A stretch of 64,000 bases of DNA from Pantoea eucrina (GTDB lineage: Bacteria; Pseudomonadota; Gammaproteobacteria; Enterobacterales; Enterobacteriaceae), in contig NZ_MAYN01000006.1 in assembly GCF_001691555.1 (NCBI RefSeq), positions 62,001-126,000 on the forward strand. Reading direction: 5' to 3'. Each line of letters begins with the position of its first letter. The first letter of the stretch is position 1. The position numbers were made by a program, and so were the translations under genes. Under the pieces are notes generated by a model, which ran no database searches, was not told the origin of the DNA, and was given only the letters and a program-made list of their open reading frames with translations. Shown here piece by piece: positions 49,502 through 61,629 of this stretch.

Positions 49502-50764
49502 CTAATCACAGGAGATTTTTTCCGGAAGCGCCCAGATGGCTGCACGCTCCACGGCGGTTTTATCAGCTGCGCAGTTCATAGCCATGTTTGCGCGTGCCAA
49601 TGCAAGCCTGGCATGGCGCTGTGCATCAGCGGCGTAACGATGCGGCGCAATCAGCGCCAGCGCCTGAAGCGATTTCTGCAGACGAATTTGTACCTCAGCC
49701 AGGCCTGCGCCATCGCGTCCGATGGCGGTGAACACATCATCAAACATATCGCTGATTTGGGCGGGCCGGATAAATATGCGCGGCCAGGCTACTTCATCAG
49801 AAGCCGGAGGAACAGGGTGGCCGAATAGCCTGACAGCCCGGCCAATGATATCTATGGCGGTGCCGGGATCGTTAACCGCGGGGGAAAGCGCGCGTGAGGC
49901 GATTTCTGCGAGCACGCAGAGGCCAAAGCGCGGGTCCTGCTCATAAGAGCGCTGCTCACCGATAGTAAATGCACTCTGCAGATGGTGCTGTTCTTCTTCG
50001 GACATCGGCTGGGTGCACCATAGCAGAGGCGATCCCGGATGAACAAAGCTGCCGGGCTGAGCAGCCAGATAGAGATGCACCTGCTGCGCGTCTGCCCGGT
50101 CGTTCAGCCGTTGCAAATCGATATGCTGCAGGTAACCAATACTCTCCGGCAGAAGCGGATGGGGTCGTGCCGCGGCGGGCAGATCACCCTGCCAGGCCGA
50201 GCCGCCCATACAGGGGTTCTGTAATCGTTCAGTCAGCGCCGCGCGGGTTGCCTGCTCGACACGCTGAGAGGTTTCGCCCAGGCTGCCAAAATTAGCGAGA
50301 TGCTGGATCCAGCGCAGCAGGGTGATCACAATCATGGCGATCACCAGCAGCGTCACAAAGAACAGCACCACCCGCCCCTGTGTGCCGTATGCGCCCATAC
50401 CCAGTGCGATGATCCCCACCAGGCTGTAGAGAAAGGAGCCAATGAACGTTGCCAGCACATTCTGCGTGGTGCGATCTTCCATCAGCAGACTGGTGGCACG
50501 CGGCGTCACGCTGCTGCTCGCGGAGTTATAGGCTGTCACCATGATATTCAGCGAAAACGTCGTCACTGCCAGCATACTGGAGGCGAGGATAGCCAAAATC
50601 TCATCCACGGCTTCACTGCCAATCAGGCCCGATACGGAGGCAGGAATAAACGGTTTCACCGCAATAGCCACCAGCGCGGTGATCACCGCCAGTACCGCAA
50701 ACAGCGAGCTGCGAAACCAGAGCTGTTTAGTCAGCTGGCGCAGTAACCATTGTGTTTTGGACAT
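49502..50764 (-). CDS. DUF2254-family membrane protein
   Basis: 420 residues. Four hydrophobic segments occupy the N-terminal 150 residues (SLFAVLAVITALVAIAV, DEILAILASSMLAVTTFSLNIMV, VLATFIGSFLYSLVGIIALG, VLFFVTLLVIAMIVITLL), followed by a large soluble domain with GSLGETSQRVEQAT and SPAVNDPGTAIDIIGR, matching the DUF2254 pattern. The function is unknown. Confidence 0.85.
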   Translation of the reverse strand: MSKTQWLLRQLTKQLWFRSSLFAVLAVITALVAIAVKPFIPASVSGLIGSEAVDEILAILASSMLAVTTFSLNIMVTAYNSASSSVTPRATSLLMEDRTTQNVLATFIGSFLYSLVGIIALGMGAYGTQGRVVLFFVTLLVIAMIVITLLRWIQHLANFGSLGETSQRVEQATRAALTERLQNPCMGGSAWQGDLPAAARPHPLLPESIGYLQHIDLQRLNDRADAQQVHLYLAAQPGSFVHPGSPLLWCTQPMSEEEQHHLQSAFTIGEQRSYEQDPRFGLCVLAEIASRALSPAVNDPGTAIDIIGRAVRLFGHPVPPASDEVAWPRIFIRPAQISDMFDDVFTAIGRDGAGLAEVQIRLQKSLQALALIAPHRYAADAQRHARLALARANMAMNCAADKTAVERAAIWALPEKISCD

Positions 50765-50974
50765 TGTATTCTCTGTTGTTATACACCGATCGTCAGGCGC
50801 ACCTCAGCCGGCATCAGGAGGTTTGCTGCAGCACAGTCGGATAGCACTGATGATCCTGGAAAAAGTGAGCCTGTGAATGACATCGTCGCTTTGAGTGTGC
50901 GATAAAACACCATAGTTGATATATACGCAGCGTGCATAACTGTCCGGCAGCGCAGAGAAGGAAAATCACAAACA

Positions 50975-51667
50975 ATGAAAACCATTGGTATTCTGGGCGG
51001 AATGTCTGCCGCCTCAACGCAAACCTACTATCGTCAGCTATGTGAGCTGACGCGCCAGCAGCTGGGTGGCCTGCACTCGCCGGAGCTGCTGATTCGATCG
51101 CTCGACTTTGCGCGTATTGAGCAGCTGCAGGCGAGCGGGCAGTGGGCGGCGGCCGGAAAGATCCTCAACGCAGAGGCGCACGCGCTGGCGCGCGGCGGCG
51201 CAGATTTTATCGTGCTGGCCACTAACACTATGCACAAACTGGCTGACATCATGATGAAAGATGTCGCTATTCCGCTGCTGCATATCGCCGATGCTACCGC
51301 TGAGCGCATCGTAGCGTCGGGACTGCGCGCGCCGGGCCTGATCGCCACCGCCTTTACCATGGAGCAGCAGTTCTATCGTCAGCGGCTGGAAACGGCCGGG
51401 CTGCAGCCGCTTATCCCGGACAACGACGATCGCGCCAGAGTGCACCACATTATTTATGATGAGTTGTGCAAAGATATCACCACGACAGCCAGCCGCGAGG
51501 CGTTTGAGCAGGTGGCTGAACGGCTGGTAGCGCAGGGCGCGGATTGCATGATCCTCGGCTGTACCGAGGTCGGGATGCTGCTTAATCCGCGTAATGTGTC
51601 GGTTCCCGTCTTTGATACCACGCAGATCCACTGCGAAGCGGCGCTGGCGTTAGCGCTGGCCCCCTGA
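50975..51667 (+). CDS. YgeA-like aspartate/glutamate racemase-family protein
   Basis: 230 residues. MKTIGILGGMSAASTQTYYR, LATNTMHK (first catalytic region, Thr-containing as I recall for E. coli YgeA, with no Cys here) and LGCTEVGML (second, with Cys). The fold and length fit broad amino-acid racemases. The single-Cys arrangement suggests YgeA-type chemistry. Its 3' end overlaps the convergent tetR gene by 18 bp. Confidence 0.85.
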   Translation: MKTIGILGGMSAASTQTYYRQLCELTRQQLGGLHSPELLIRSLDFARIEQLQASGQWAAAGKILNAEAHALARGGADFIVLATNTMHKLADIMMKDVAIPLLHIADATAERIVASGLRAPGLIATAFTMEQQFYRQRLETAGLQPLIPDNDDRARVHHIIYDELCKDITTTASREAFEQVAERLVAQGADCMILGCTEVGMLLNPRNVSVPVFDTTQIHCEAALALALAP

Positions 51668-52261
51668 AGCCGGCTGCAGCGCCAGCCGGATAAACGCGGT
51701 GATATCCATCATCGCCTGCCGATGCTTCTCTGCTGAGGGAGTGATGCTCAGCACCTCAGCGTAACCATTGAGCATAGCGCTGAGCTGGCGGGTCACCCGG
51801 GCTGCATCAGCGGTGTGAAAGCGCTGCTGCTCCACTCCCTGCTGGATCATGCCGCCAATCAGTGCGCTCCAGCTGGCGATATTCTTTTCAGCGAGTGCGG
51901 CCCAGACCTCATTGTTCGCCGCCTTCTGCCAGAGTGAATCGTAGAGCTTCCACGTTGCATCCACACTATTGGGCAGGTAAATCTCTGCCAGCCGGAGAAG
52001 CTGCTGTTCCGGTGCCAGTTCCTCAGCTTCGCGCGTGAACTGTGCGATCTCCTGCGCCATAAAGCGCTCAAGCGCCGCCAGCGAGAGCGCCTGCCAGTTA
52101 CTGAAGTAGTGATAGATATGGCTGCGCGACAGGCCAAGTTGCTCGGTGACGTCACGGGTCGTGACGCCGGCAATGCCTTTTTCAATAAACAGCGCCACAG
52201 CGGTATCAAGAATACGGTGCTTTAACTCGTCGGTATTTTTCTTCATCTGTGCTTTTTGCAT
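51650..52261 (-). CDS. TetR-family regulator
   Basis: About 203 residues from MQKAQMKKNTDELKHRILDTAVALF; MKKNTDE at 52246 is an alternative start. Helix-turn-helix region GIAGVTTRDVTEQLGLSRSHIYHYFSNWQAL at about residues 30-60. The C-terminal ligand domain has no clear relatives by eye. Target unknown. The divergent neighbour is the FIST chemoreceptor gene. Confidence 0.85.
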   Translation of the reverse strand: MQKAQMKKNTDELKHRILDTAVALFIEKGIAGVTTRDVTEQLGLSRSHIYHYFSNWQALSLAALERFMAQEIAQFTREAEELAPEQQLLRLAEIYLPNSVDATWKLYDSLWQKAANNEVWAALAEKNIASWSALIGGMIQQGVEQQRFHTADAARVTRQLSAMLNGYAEVLSITPSAEKHRQAMMDITAFIRLALQPASGGQR

Positions 52262-52524
52262 TCCGGCCACAATACAGGGCGCATGGTAGCAGATATATCG
52301 GCGATTACCGCGTTTAACCATTGGTGTGGTCTATAACAGCAATTGCTGAAGATTGTGCCCGACAGGTCGATAACCCTGGTCCGCTGCTGCACAGATCAGC
52401 GTGCAGCAGCGGTCACTCACTGATGAGTTCTGATTGCGAACGGACCCTGCTTTTAGCCCTCTTTTAACCACACCAGGATGCGCAGTTTCAGTGCGCAACA
52501 GCTTACAGCAGGAAATATAAGAAT

Positions 52525-54480
52525 ATGTCTTTAATGAAGACGATGTTTAGCCGCGCCCGTTTTAACGCACGATCTCAGCCTTCAGATGGTCTCTTTCATT
52601 GCCAGAATCTGCCCGCCTCGCCGGGTGATATTGGTCTTTCCTCACGCGCGGCCGGGATTTTACTGACCTTTGTACCGCCGGAAGCGGACTTTTATCGCGT
52701 CAGCCAGGCCTGGCAACGTTTCAACTCAGCCGCCTTAACGGTCATTACGCTGTCATCCAACGGCGCATTGAGCGCCAGCGGTAAACACAGCACCTACTGT
52801 GAGGGTAACGGGCAGGAGGGCAGCTGGCTCTGGCTGCCTGATTCACTGGTCGCTGAACATGAAACGCATATTATCGATTTGCATCTGGAGGATACGCACA
52901 GCGTTACCGACCGTATCAGCGCCATCCAGCGCGACCTGGCCGCCCTTCAGCTGCGTATGCCGCTCTCTGCCGATCGCACCTTTGCCATGATCTACTGCGA
53001 CGGCTTATCTGCCTCAGAAGGCTTTTTTATGCAGGCCTGGTATAACAGCGGCCGCTTTCCCTGTCTGGCCATCGGCGGTTCTGCAGGCGGGCGCGTGACG
53101 TTTGATGGTACGTGGATAGGGGCGGGTGGACGGGTGCTGCAGGGGAAAGCGGTGGTGGTGTTCTGCCGCATGGCGGCCGGTAAATCATTTGCGCCGTTCA
53201 AAAGCCAGAATTTTACGCCGCTGGATAAAAGCTGGCTGATTGCCGAGGCCGATCCGCTGACGCGTACCGTGACCTCTGTCTTTACCGCTCAGGGACAGCA
53301 GCAGCCGTTCACTGCCGCACTGGCAGAGCAGCTTGGCTGCAGTGAACAGCAGCTGAGCCAGCGTCTGCAGGGGCTGACGTTTGCCGTTAGAGCAGGCGAT
53401 GAATATTTCATACGCTCGGTTGCGAAAATTGAGGCCGGGCGCGTGCATTTCTTCTGCGATCTGGAATTTGGCGACCGCCTCTGGCTGATGCAGGAGCGCG
53501 ACTTCAAAGCGACGACGCTGCAGGACTGGGAAAAGTTTGTCTCACGCCACGGCAAGCCCGCCGCTGTGATGATGAATGACTGCATTCTGCGGCGTCAGGG
53601 AAATCTGAACGCCCTGCAGAGCGCACATTTCTTTAAAGGCATTCCGGCGGCCGGGTTTTCCAGCTTTGGTGAAATCCTCGGCGTGCCGATTAATCAGACG
53701 CTCTCGGCGCTGATATTTTTCAACCGCGACGTGAAGGCGATGGCGCAGTTTCCGGTAGAGTATGCCGGATATGCCGCGCACTACGCACAGCGCGCGCTGC
53801 GCCGTTGGGAGGCGCTGAACGGTATTCAGACCCGGGTGCTGGGGCGCGTGGTCAGCTATCAGCAGGAGCTGGCGCCCATTGTACAGGCGCTTCCGGCGCT
53901 GGAAGCGGCGACGCACAGCCAGAGTGAAACGCTGAGCATGGCAGAGAATAGCATCCGCGCAATCAGCGCCATTGCCAGCGAAAGTCAGCAGGCACAAAGT
54001 CAGCTGGGTGAAGGTCTGGACGATCTGGAGCGGATCTCTGATGGCATTAATGTTATCACGCACGGCATCAGCAACATCGCGTTTCAGACCAATATCCTGG
54101 CGCTGAACGCCGCCGTTGAGGCCGCACGCGCAGGCGAAGCAGGGCGCGGCTTTGCCGTGGTCGCCGGCGAGGTCCGGCGGCTGGCGCATTCGTCAAAAGA
54201 GCAGGCGGAAGCGACCGCCAGCAACATCAGCGACGCCGTCGGCACCATTTCCCGCATCCGCAGCGTGGCCAGCCATACGGTACAGACCGCCAGTGACATG
54301 GCCGATCGCAGCCTGCACGCGGCGGATGCTATCGCAGCCATGAGCCAGCAGACGCGCAGTGAACGGGCTGATATTTCACAACAGCTGCAGAGCCTGCGCG
54401 CGATGACGGCCGGTATGGATGCGATGCAGGCCGCCGTTGACGAACTGAAAGTGCTGCAAAAGCTTTCGGCCGAACGTTAA
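52525..54480 (+). CDS. Soluble chemoreceptor with FIST sensory domain
   Basis: 651 residues with no membrane helix. Residues about 30-390 form FIST N and FIST C sensory domains ([46 protein letters not shown]...[22 protein letters not shown]), which typically sense small ligands such as amino acids. The C-terminal part is an MCP signalling hairpin with the tip [41 protein letters not shown]. Cytoplasmic; probably forms arrays with CheA/CheW. Confidence 0.88.
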   Translation: MSLMKTMFSRARFNARSQPSDGLFHCQNLPASPGDIGLSSRAAGILLTFVPPEADFYRVSQAWQRFNSAALTVITLSSNGALSASGKHSTYCEGNGQEGSWLWLPDSLVAEHETHIIDLHLEDTHSVTDRISAIQRDLAALQLRMPLSADRTFAMIYCDGLSASEGFFMQAWYNSGRFPCLAIGGSAGGRVTFDGTWIGAGGRVLQGKAVVVFCRMAAGKSFAPFKSQNFTPLDKSWLIAEADPLTRTVTSVFTAQGQQQPFTAALAEQLGCSEQQLSQRLQGLTFAVRAGDEYFIRSVAKIEAGRVHFFCDLEFGDRLWLMQERDFKATTLQDWEKFVSRHGKPAAVMMNDCILRRQGNLNALQSAHFFKGIPAAGFSSFGEILGVPINQTLSALIFFNRDVKAMAQFPVEYAGYAAHYAQRALRRWEALNGIQTRVLGRVVSYQQELAPIVQALPALEAATHSQSETLSMAENSIRAISAIASESQQAQSQLGEGLDDLERISDGINVITHGISNIAFQTNILALNAAVEAARAGEAGRGFAVVAGEVRRLAHSSKEQAEATASNISDAVGTISRIRSVASHTVQTASDMADRSLHAADAIAAMSQQTRSERADISQQLQSLRAMTAGMDAMQAAVDELKVLQKLSAER

Positions 54481-54492
54481 TCTGTCTTCCCC

Positions 54493-54514
54493 GGGCGCAC
54501 GACTGGCTGCGCCC
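54493..54514 (+). terminator. Stem-loop after the FIST chemoreceptor gene
   Basis: Perfect 7-bp stem GGGCGCA/TGCGCCC with an 8-nt loop, 12 bp past the stop and followed by a mildly T-rich stretch. Confidence 0.45.
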
Positions 54515-54548
54515 GATTCTTCCGGTTTCAGCCTGACAGCAGATTGAC

Positions 54549-54599
54549 TTTGAGCAGTTGCTCAAATAGACTCACCCTCAATTTGAGCAACCGCTCAAA
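54549..54599. promoter_or_regulatory. Tandem palindromic operators upstream of the ABC membrane gene
   Basis: Two 18-bp palindromes, TTTGAGCA-GT-TGCTCAAA (54549-54566) and TTTGAGCA-AC-CGCTCAAA (54582-54599, one arm base mismatched), are centred 33 bp apart, about three helical turns. They lie 25 bp before the start codon. They look like a pair of dimer-binding sites of one repressor. No obvious cognate regulator is adjacent. Confidence 0.7.
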
Positions 54600-54623
54600 T
54601 ATTTAATAACCTCAGATGAATCT

Positions 54624-55517
54624 ATGAAAACCCTCAGTGCAAAACATCCTCAGCTGGCTCCGACAGGCGCGGCCGCCATGCTTAAAATGCTCGGAATGCG
54701 CCACATTAAAAAACTGATTATCACGCTCGGGCTGGTGATTGCCGAAAACGCACTCTATCTGCTTTATCCGTTACTGGCGGGTTTTGCCGTCAACGCCATT
54801 CTGGCGGGTAACGCGCTGCATGCGGTGCTCTATGCCGTGATGGTACTGGTTATGTGGCTGATTGGTGCCGCACGACGCAGCGTTGATACCCGCACCTTTG
54901 CCCGCATTTATGCAGAAATGGCCGTACCGGTGATCCTCGCTCAGCGGCGCGAAAACAATCGCGCCTCCATGGTGGCCGCCCGGGTGACGTTGTCACGTGA
55001 GTTTGTCGACTTTTTTGAAAAGCATCTGCCGGTGCTGATCACCTCAGTAGCCTCCATCGCTGGTGCTGCCGGTATGCTGCTGTTGATTGAGTTCTGGTCA
55101 GGCGTGGCATGCCTCGGCATTCTGCTGTTTTTTGCGCTGTTCCTGAAAGGATTCACACGTAAGAATGAGCAGCTGTTTCTGCGCCTTAATAACCGGCTGG
55201 AAAAAGAGGTCGATATGGTGAGTCACGCGCCCGCCTCACCGCTGGTACGGCACTATCGCGTCCTGGCCCGGCTGCGGATCTGCCTCTCCGATCGCGAAGC
55301 GTTCGGCTATCTGGCCATCGGCAGCGTAGCCGCACTGCTGTTTGGCAGCACCATCCTGGTGATGAGCCTGAGAGGCGGCGTGGAGGCGGGGCACGTCTAC
55401 TCTGTCATGACCTATATGTGGATGTTTGCCATGAGCCTTGATGACGCTCCTCAGCTGCTGGAAAAGTATTCTCAGCTGAAGGATATCGGACGCCGGGTAA
55501 ACAGCGGTCAGGTCTGA
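54624..55517 (+). CDS. ABC-transporter six-helix membrane domain protein without ATPase domain
   Basis: 297 residues. The protein shows the transmembrane domain pattern of a type IV exporter half (LYLLYPLLAGFAVNAILAG, ARRSVDTRTFARIYAEMA, SREFVDFFEKHLPVLITSV), then ends at KDIGRRVNSGQV just where the nucleotide-binding domain would begin. No Walker A or signature motif is present. Stand-alone six-helix proteins of this type exist, so it may be a natural form. Downstream is the convergent budR. Confidence 0.8.
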   Translation: MKTLSAKHPQLAPTGAAAMLKMLGMRHIKKLIITLGLVIAENALYLLYPLLAGFAVNAILAGNALHAVLYAVMVLVMWLIGAARRSVDTRTFARIYAEMAVPVILAQRRENNRASMVAARVTLSREFVDFFEKHLPVLITSVASIAGAAGMLLLIEFWSGVACLGILLFFALFLKGFTRKNEQLFLRLNNRLEKEVDMVSHAPASPLVRHYRVLARLRICLSDREAFGYLAIGSVAALLFGSTILVMSLRGGVEAGHVYSVMTYMWMFAMSLDDAPQLLEKYSQLKDIGRRVNSGQV

Positions 55518-55521
55518 TCCG

Positions 55522-56403
55522 TCACTCTTCGCTGACCAGGCTCAGCAGATGCAGCACGCTTCTGCTGGGGTGATTACGCCGCCAGGCAAACGCGATATCC
55601 GTAAACAGCGTATTGTTTTCGATCTCGCAAAACCGCAGCTGCGGATTACTGATGCAGCAGAGTGAGGCGGGCACCAGCGCAATGCCGCTGCCGGCCGCGA
55701 CCATGCCCAGCGAAGAGGCGATCTGCGGGGCCTGCTGAAAGCGACTGGCGCAAAAGCCGGCGCGCAGGCAGGTACTGACAATCAGCTCATAGAGGCTGGG
55801 CGCCACCTCGCGCGGAAACATAATCAGCGTCTCTTCCGCCAGCTGCGTCAGCGCCAGGCTTGCCTGCTGGCTCAGCGCATGCCCGGCCGGCAGCGCAATC
55901 ATCATACGTTCAGTCGCGATAACCCGCAGATTGAAGGCTTTGCTGCTTTCGCACGGCAGGCGGATAAACGCGGCATCCAGCAGGCCGTCACGCAGATCCT
56001 GCATCAGCAGCGCCATATTCTCTTCGCGGGTGATAAGCTCCATCGCCGGATAGCGCGCTCTGAAGCGCCCGATAAGTTCAAACACCGGCGAGCCAAACGC
56101 AACGGAGCTGGCAAAACCCAGCGACATCTGACCGCTCATTCCCCGCGCCACGCCGCGCGCTTTCTCCAGCGCGTGGTCTGCCAGCTGCACAATCTGCAGC
56201 GCATCGGGCAAAAATGCGCGCCCCGCTTCCGTCAGCTCAACACCGCGCGTCAGGCGCTTCAGCAGCGGCGTCCCTATCTCATGCTCCAGACGCTGGATCT
56301 GCTGACTTAACGGTGGCTGAGAAATACCGAGCATCTCAGCTGCACGGGTAAAGTGCAGCGTTTCGGCAACGGCAACAAAATAACGCAGATGGCGCAGTTC
56401 CAT
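55522..56403 (-). CDS. budR: LysR-family regulator of the bud operon (BudR/AlsR-like)
   Basis: 293 residues. N-terminal helix-turn-helix ELRHLRYFVAVAETLHFTRAAEMLGISQPPLSQQIQRLE, followed by a LysR substrate domain. It is divergent from budA by 104 bp, the standard arrangement of BudR/AlsR, which activates acetolactate decarboxylase genes in response to acetate. The assignment rests on position plus family. Confidence 0.83.
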   Translation of the reverse strand: MELRHLRYFVAVAETLHFTRAAEMLGISQPPLSQQIQRLEHEIGTPLLKRLTRGVELTEAGRAFLPDALQIVQLADHALEKARGVARGMSGQMSLGFASSVAFGSPVFELIGRFRARYPAMELITREENMALLMQDLRDGLLDAAFIRLPCESSKAFNLRVIATERMMIALPAGHALSQQASLALTQLAEETLIMFPREVAPSLYELIVSTCLRAGFCASRFQQAPQIASSLGMVAAGSGIALVPASLCCISNPQLRFCEIENNTLFTDIAFAWRRNHPSRSVLHLLSLVSEE

Positions 56404-56417
56404 ATTAAAAACGTCTC

Positions 56418-56432
56418 AAAGCTGACAGCTTT
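56418..56432. promoter_or_regulatory. Possible BudR-binding dyad
   Basis: Perfect palindrome AAAGCT-GAC-AGCTTT located just upstream of budR, in the budR-budA divergent region. LysR proteins bind dyads of this kind; the T-N11-A form is not exact here. Confidence 0.4.
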
Positions 56433-56507
56433 CGCTATTGGATTCTGTGAGCAGGCTGGCTCATTCTGATATTAACACGGCTTAACTATCAGTTTGCGAG
56501 GCAGTAA

Positions 56508-57290
56508 ATGTATGATTTTGTATCTGGTTGTTCATGTGAAGAACAGCTCAGGAAAACCGCTGATCAGCTGGCCAGTCAATCAGCAGAAAAGGTTATCTAT
56601 CAGACCTCGCTGATGAGCGCACTGCTGCACGGCGTCTACGACGGCACGACGACCGTTGCCCGACTACTGGAGAAGGGCGACTTTGGTCTCGGCACCTTTA
56701 ATCAGCTTGATGGTGAACTGGTCGCCTTTGATCGCCAGGTCTGGCAGCTACGTGCTGACGGCAGCGCCCGCCCGGCCCATCCGGATCAGCAATCCCCGTT
56801 TGCGGTCATGACCTTTTTTACCCCGGAACATCAGCACCATTTCAGCGAAAAAAGCAGTCGTGAAGAGGTGCACCGCGTCATCGACAGCGTGATTACCTCG
56901 GATAATCATTTTTGCGCGCTGCGTATCAGCGGCGACTTTGTTTCGGTTCAGACGCGCACCGTGCCCTGCCAGTGCCGCCCCTATCGTTCAATGCCTGACG
57001 TACTGGGCAATCAGCCCACATTTGATTTTCGTCAGCGCACCGGCGAACTGATCGGTTTTCGCACGCCGCAGTATATGCAGGGCATCAATGTCGCGGGCTA
57101 TCACGAGCATTTTATTACCGATGACCGACAGGGCGGTGGCCACATTCTCGACTATGTGCTGGCGCAGGGCACGCTGACCTTTGGCGCAATCAGCAAACTG
57201 GTGATCGACTTACCGCAGGATCGCGACTTTCTGCAGGCCAACCTGACCCCTGACAACCTGGATGAAGCTATCCGCTCCGTTGAAAGTTAA
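56508..57290 (+). CDS. budA: BudA, alpha-acetolactate decarboxylase
   Basis: 260 residues, the usual length. It converts acetolactate to acetoin in the cytoplasm. The Zn-binding His residues are visible in [20 protein letters not shown] (His-x-His ... His), with upstream Glu/Arg motifs ([12 protein letters not shown]). [16 protein letters not shown] at the N-terminus is characteristic. First gene of budABC, 14 nt before budB. Confidence 0.95.
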   Translation: MYDFVSGCSCEEQLRKTADQLASQSAEKVIYQTSLMSALLHGVYDGTTTVARLLEKGDFGLGTFNQLDGELVAFDRQVWQLRADGSARPAHPDQQSPFAVMTFFTPEHQHHFSEKSSREEVHRVIDSVITSDNHFCALRISGDFVSVQTRTVPCQCRPYRSMPDVLGNQPTFDFRQRTGELIGFRTPQYMQGINVAGYHEHFITDDRQGGGHILDYVLAQGTLTFGAISKLVIDLPQDRDFLQANLTPDNLDEAIRSVES

Positions 57291-57304
57291 TAACCGAGGT
57301 AATG

Positions 57305-59780
<2,476 letters not shown>

Positions 59781-59785
59781 GGCCA

Positions 59786-59827
59786 GGGAGGCGTCGCGCC
59801 GTGCGGCACTGACGGCGCGGCGCTCCC
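59786..59827. terminator. Long stem-loop between budC and the EAL protein gene
   Basis: An imperfect GC-rich stem starting GGGAG and ending CTCCC with an inner GCGCCG/CGGCGC helix, between the convergent budC and the EAL gene. Probably a bidirectional terminator; the T-run is weak. Confidence 0.5.
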
Positions 59828-59844
59828 TTCTATGCGCGACTCAC

Positions 59845-61629
59845 TCAGCGACACTGTTCACGCAGTTTCCACAGCAGCCACGCATCCAGTTCCCGATCGG
59901 CCATGGGCCTGGCGTAAAAGTATCCCTGCGCCTGATCGCAGCCATACTCCGTCAGGGTATCGACGGTTTCCGCATTCTCGACTCCTTCAGCCAGTACCAC
60001 ATAGTCCAGCTCTTTCAGCATGCTGATGATGCTGCGGGCGATGATACGCGATGCCATATCTGAAGAGAGATCGCTGATCAGAGAGCGATCGAGCTTGATG
60101 ACATCCAGCGGCATACGTCGCAGATAGCTGATATTGCTGTAGCCGGTTCCAAAATCATCCAGCGAAATACCAAAGCCGCGCTGCTTCAGCCGCATCAGCC
60201 CGGCCATTGCCATCGGGCTTTCGATAATGCGTTCGGTTTCCAGACACTCAATACCCAGCAGAGAAGTCGGCAGGCGATGGCGCTGCATCTGCTCCTCCAG
60301 CACGGCGGCAAACTCCTCACGCGCAAAATCGTTGAGGCTGACATTGACCGTAACGGGCAGCTGCGTACAGTGATTGCGCAGTCGCGCCATTCGCGCAATT
60401 GTCTGGTCAATGACCCACGTGGTCATCGCCTGCAGCAGCTCGGTCTGCTCCGCCAGCGGGACAAATGCCACCGGAGAGAGCTCGCCATGAACCGGATGAC
60501 GCCAGCGGATCAGCGCCTCCAGACCAATTGGCGCGCCGGTTTGCAGGCATATTTTTGGCTGATAAACCAGATAAAGCCCGCCTTCGCTGCGCAGCGCGGC
60601 GGCGAACTCATGCATCAGGGTATAATCACGGCTGTGCTGTACCTCTGCCGACGCGCTGTAGGCTACGGAAGGCAGATTACGCCCGATAGCTTCATGCAGC
60701 GCGCTGACCGCACGGCGCAGAATTTCACTGCCGCTAAAGCAGCCAGCGGTAAAATCTGCCTGACCGGTATGGGTGGTCAGCGCAACGGAAAGCCCTTCGC
60801 CTAAATCAGCACTTATTCCTTCCATCCGCCCGGCAATCCACTCCGCGCTCAGGCGGCTGCTGGTGCGGGTGAGCAGTGCGAAACGTCCGGTGGCGACCGT
60901 ATAAAGCAGTTCGCCCAGCGACGGGCGCAGGCGCAGCGGCAGCAGTGTGGCAACATCTTTCAGCAGGCTTTCCACCGGGCCGACGCCCATTGAGCGCGCC
61001 AGCTCCCACGCGCGCGGCATATCGACACACTCAATCAGCACCAGACGCCGGGGCGTAATATCGCCAGACGTGGCAAGATGCTGCAGATCGCGGATCAGCC
61101 GCTGCCGGTTTGGCAGGCCGGTAACCGGGTCGGTAAAGCCCGCTGCGTGCCACGCCTCCAGGAAGGAGATCACCAGATTTGCCAGCAGCCGCAGCGTCTC
61201 CAGCTGCTCCGTGCCGAAGGGGTGCGGCTCAACATCGGTAACGCAGAGGGTACCAAAGATGATACCTTCGCGATTTTTCAGCGGCACCCCGGCGTAGAAG
61301 CGGATCCAGGGGGAGCCGGTGACAAAGCGATGCGTGACAAAGCGGGCGTCAAGCCAGGTGTCCGGGATGACCATCGGGCTGTCATCATCAACCACATAGC
61401 GGCAGAGCGACTCTTCGCGCGAGGTCTGCTTCAGCGTAAAATTGCGCGCCGCCCGGATATATTGATCGCGCTCATCCAGTACTGAAACAAAACATCCCGG
61501 GATCCCCAGCACCTGACTGGCCAGCCGGGCAAATTTACCCAGTACATCGTCACGACACTCATCCGGTTCGCGCAGCGCCTGCAGTGCACGACGGCGCAGG
61601 TTCTCATCATCAGCAGAATCGATTAGCAC
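59845..61629 (-). CDS. GAF-(degenerate GGDEF)-EAL protein, probable cyclic-di-GMP phosphodiesterase
   Basis: 594 residues from a GTG at 61629 (GGAGG 4 nt upstream). GAF domain is at about residues 20-160. The GGDEF-like domain (TDPVTGLPNRQRLIRDL) lacks the GGDEF signature; ATGRF is at 246-250 instead. The EAL domain starts at 371 with EALIRW and keeps DDFGTGYS, IKLDRSL and AEGVEN, so the phosphodiesterase site looks complete. It overlaps the end of the upstream GGDEF gene by 7 nt and is translationally coupled to it. It would lower cyclic-di-GMP. Confidence 0.88.
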   Translation of the reverse strand: MLIDSADDENLRRRALQALREPDECRDDVLGKFARLASQVLGIPGCFVSVLDERDQYIRAARNFTLKQTSREESLCRYVVDDDSPMVIPDTWLDARFVTHRFVTGSPWIRFYAGVPLKNREGIIFGTLCVTDVEPHPFGTEQLETLRLLANLVISFLEAWHAAGFTDPVTGLPNRQRLIRDLQHLATSGDITPRRLVLIECVDMPRAWELARSMGVGPVESLLKDVATLLPLRLRPSLGELLYTVATGRFALLTRTSSRLSAEWIAGRMEGISADLGEGLSVALTTHTGQADFTAGCFSGSEILRRAVSALHEAIGRNLPSVAYSASAEVQHSRDYTLMHEFAAALRSEGGLYLVYQPKICLQTGAPIGLEALIRWRHPVHGELSPVAFVPLAEQTELLQAMTTWVIDQTIARMARLRNHCTQLPVTVNVSLNDFAREEFAAVLEEQMQRHRLPTSLLGIECLETERIIESPMAMAGLMRLKQRGFGISLDDFGTGYSNISYLRRMPLDVIKLDRSLISDLSSDMASRIIARSIISMLKELDYVVLAEGVENAETVDTLTEYGCDQAQGYFYARPMADRELDAWLLWKLREQCR

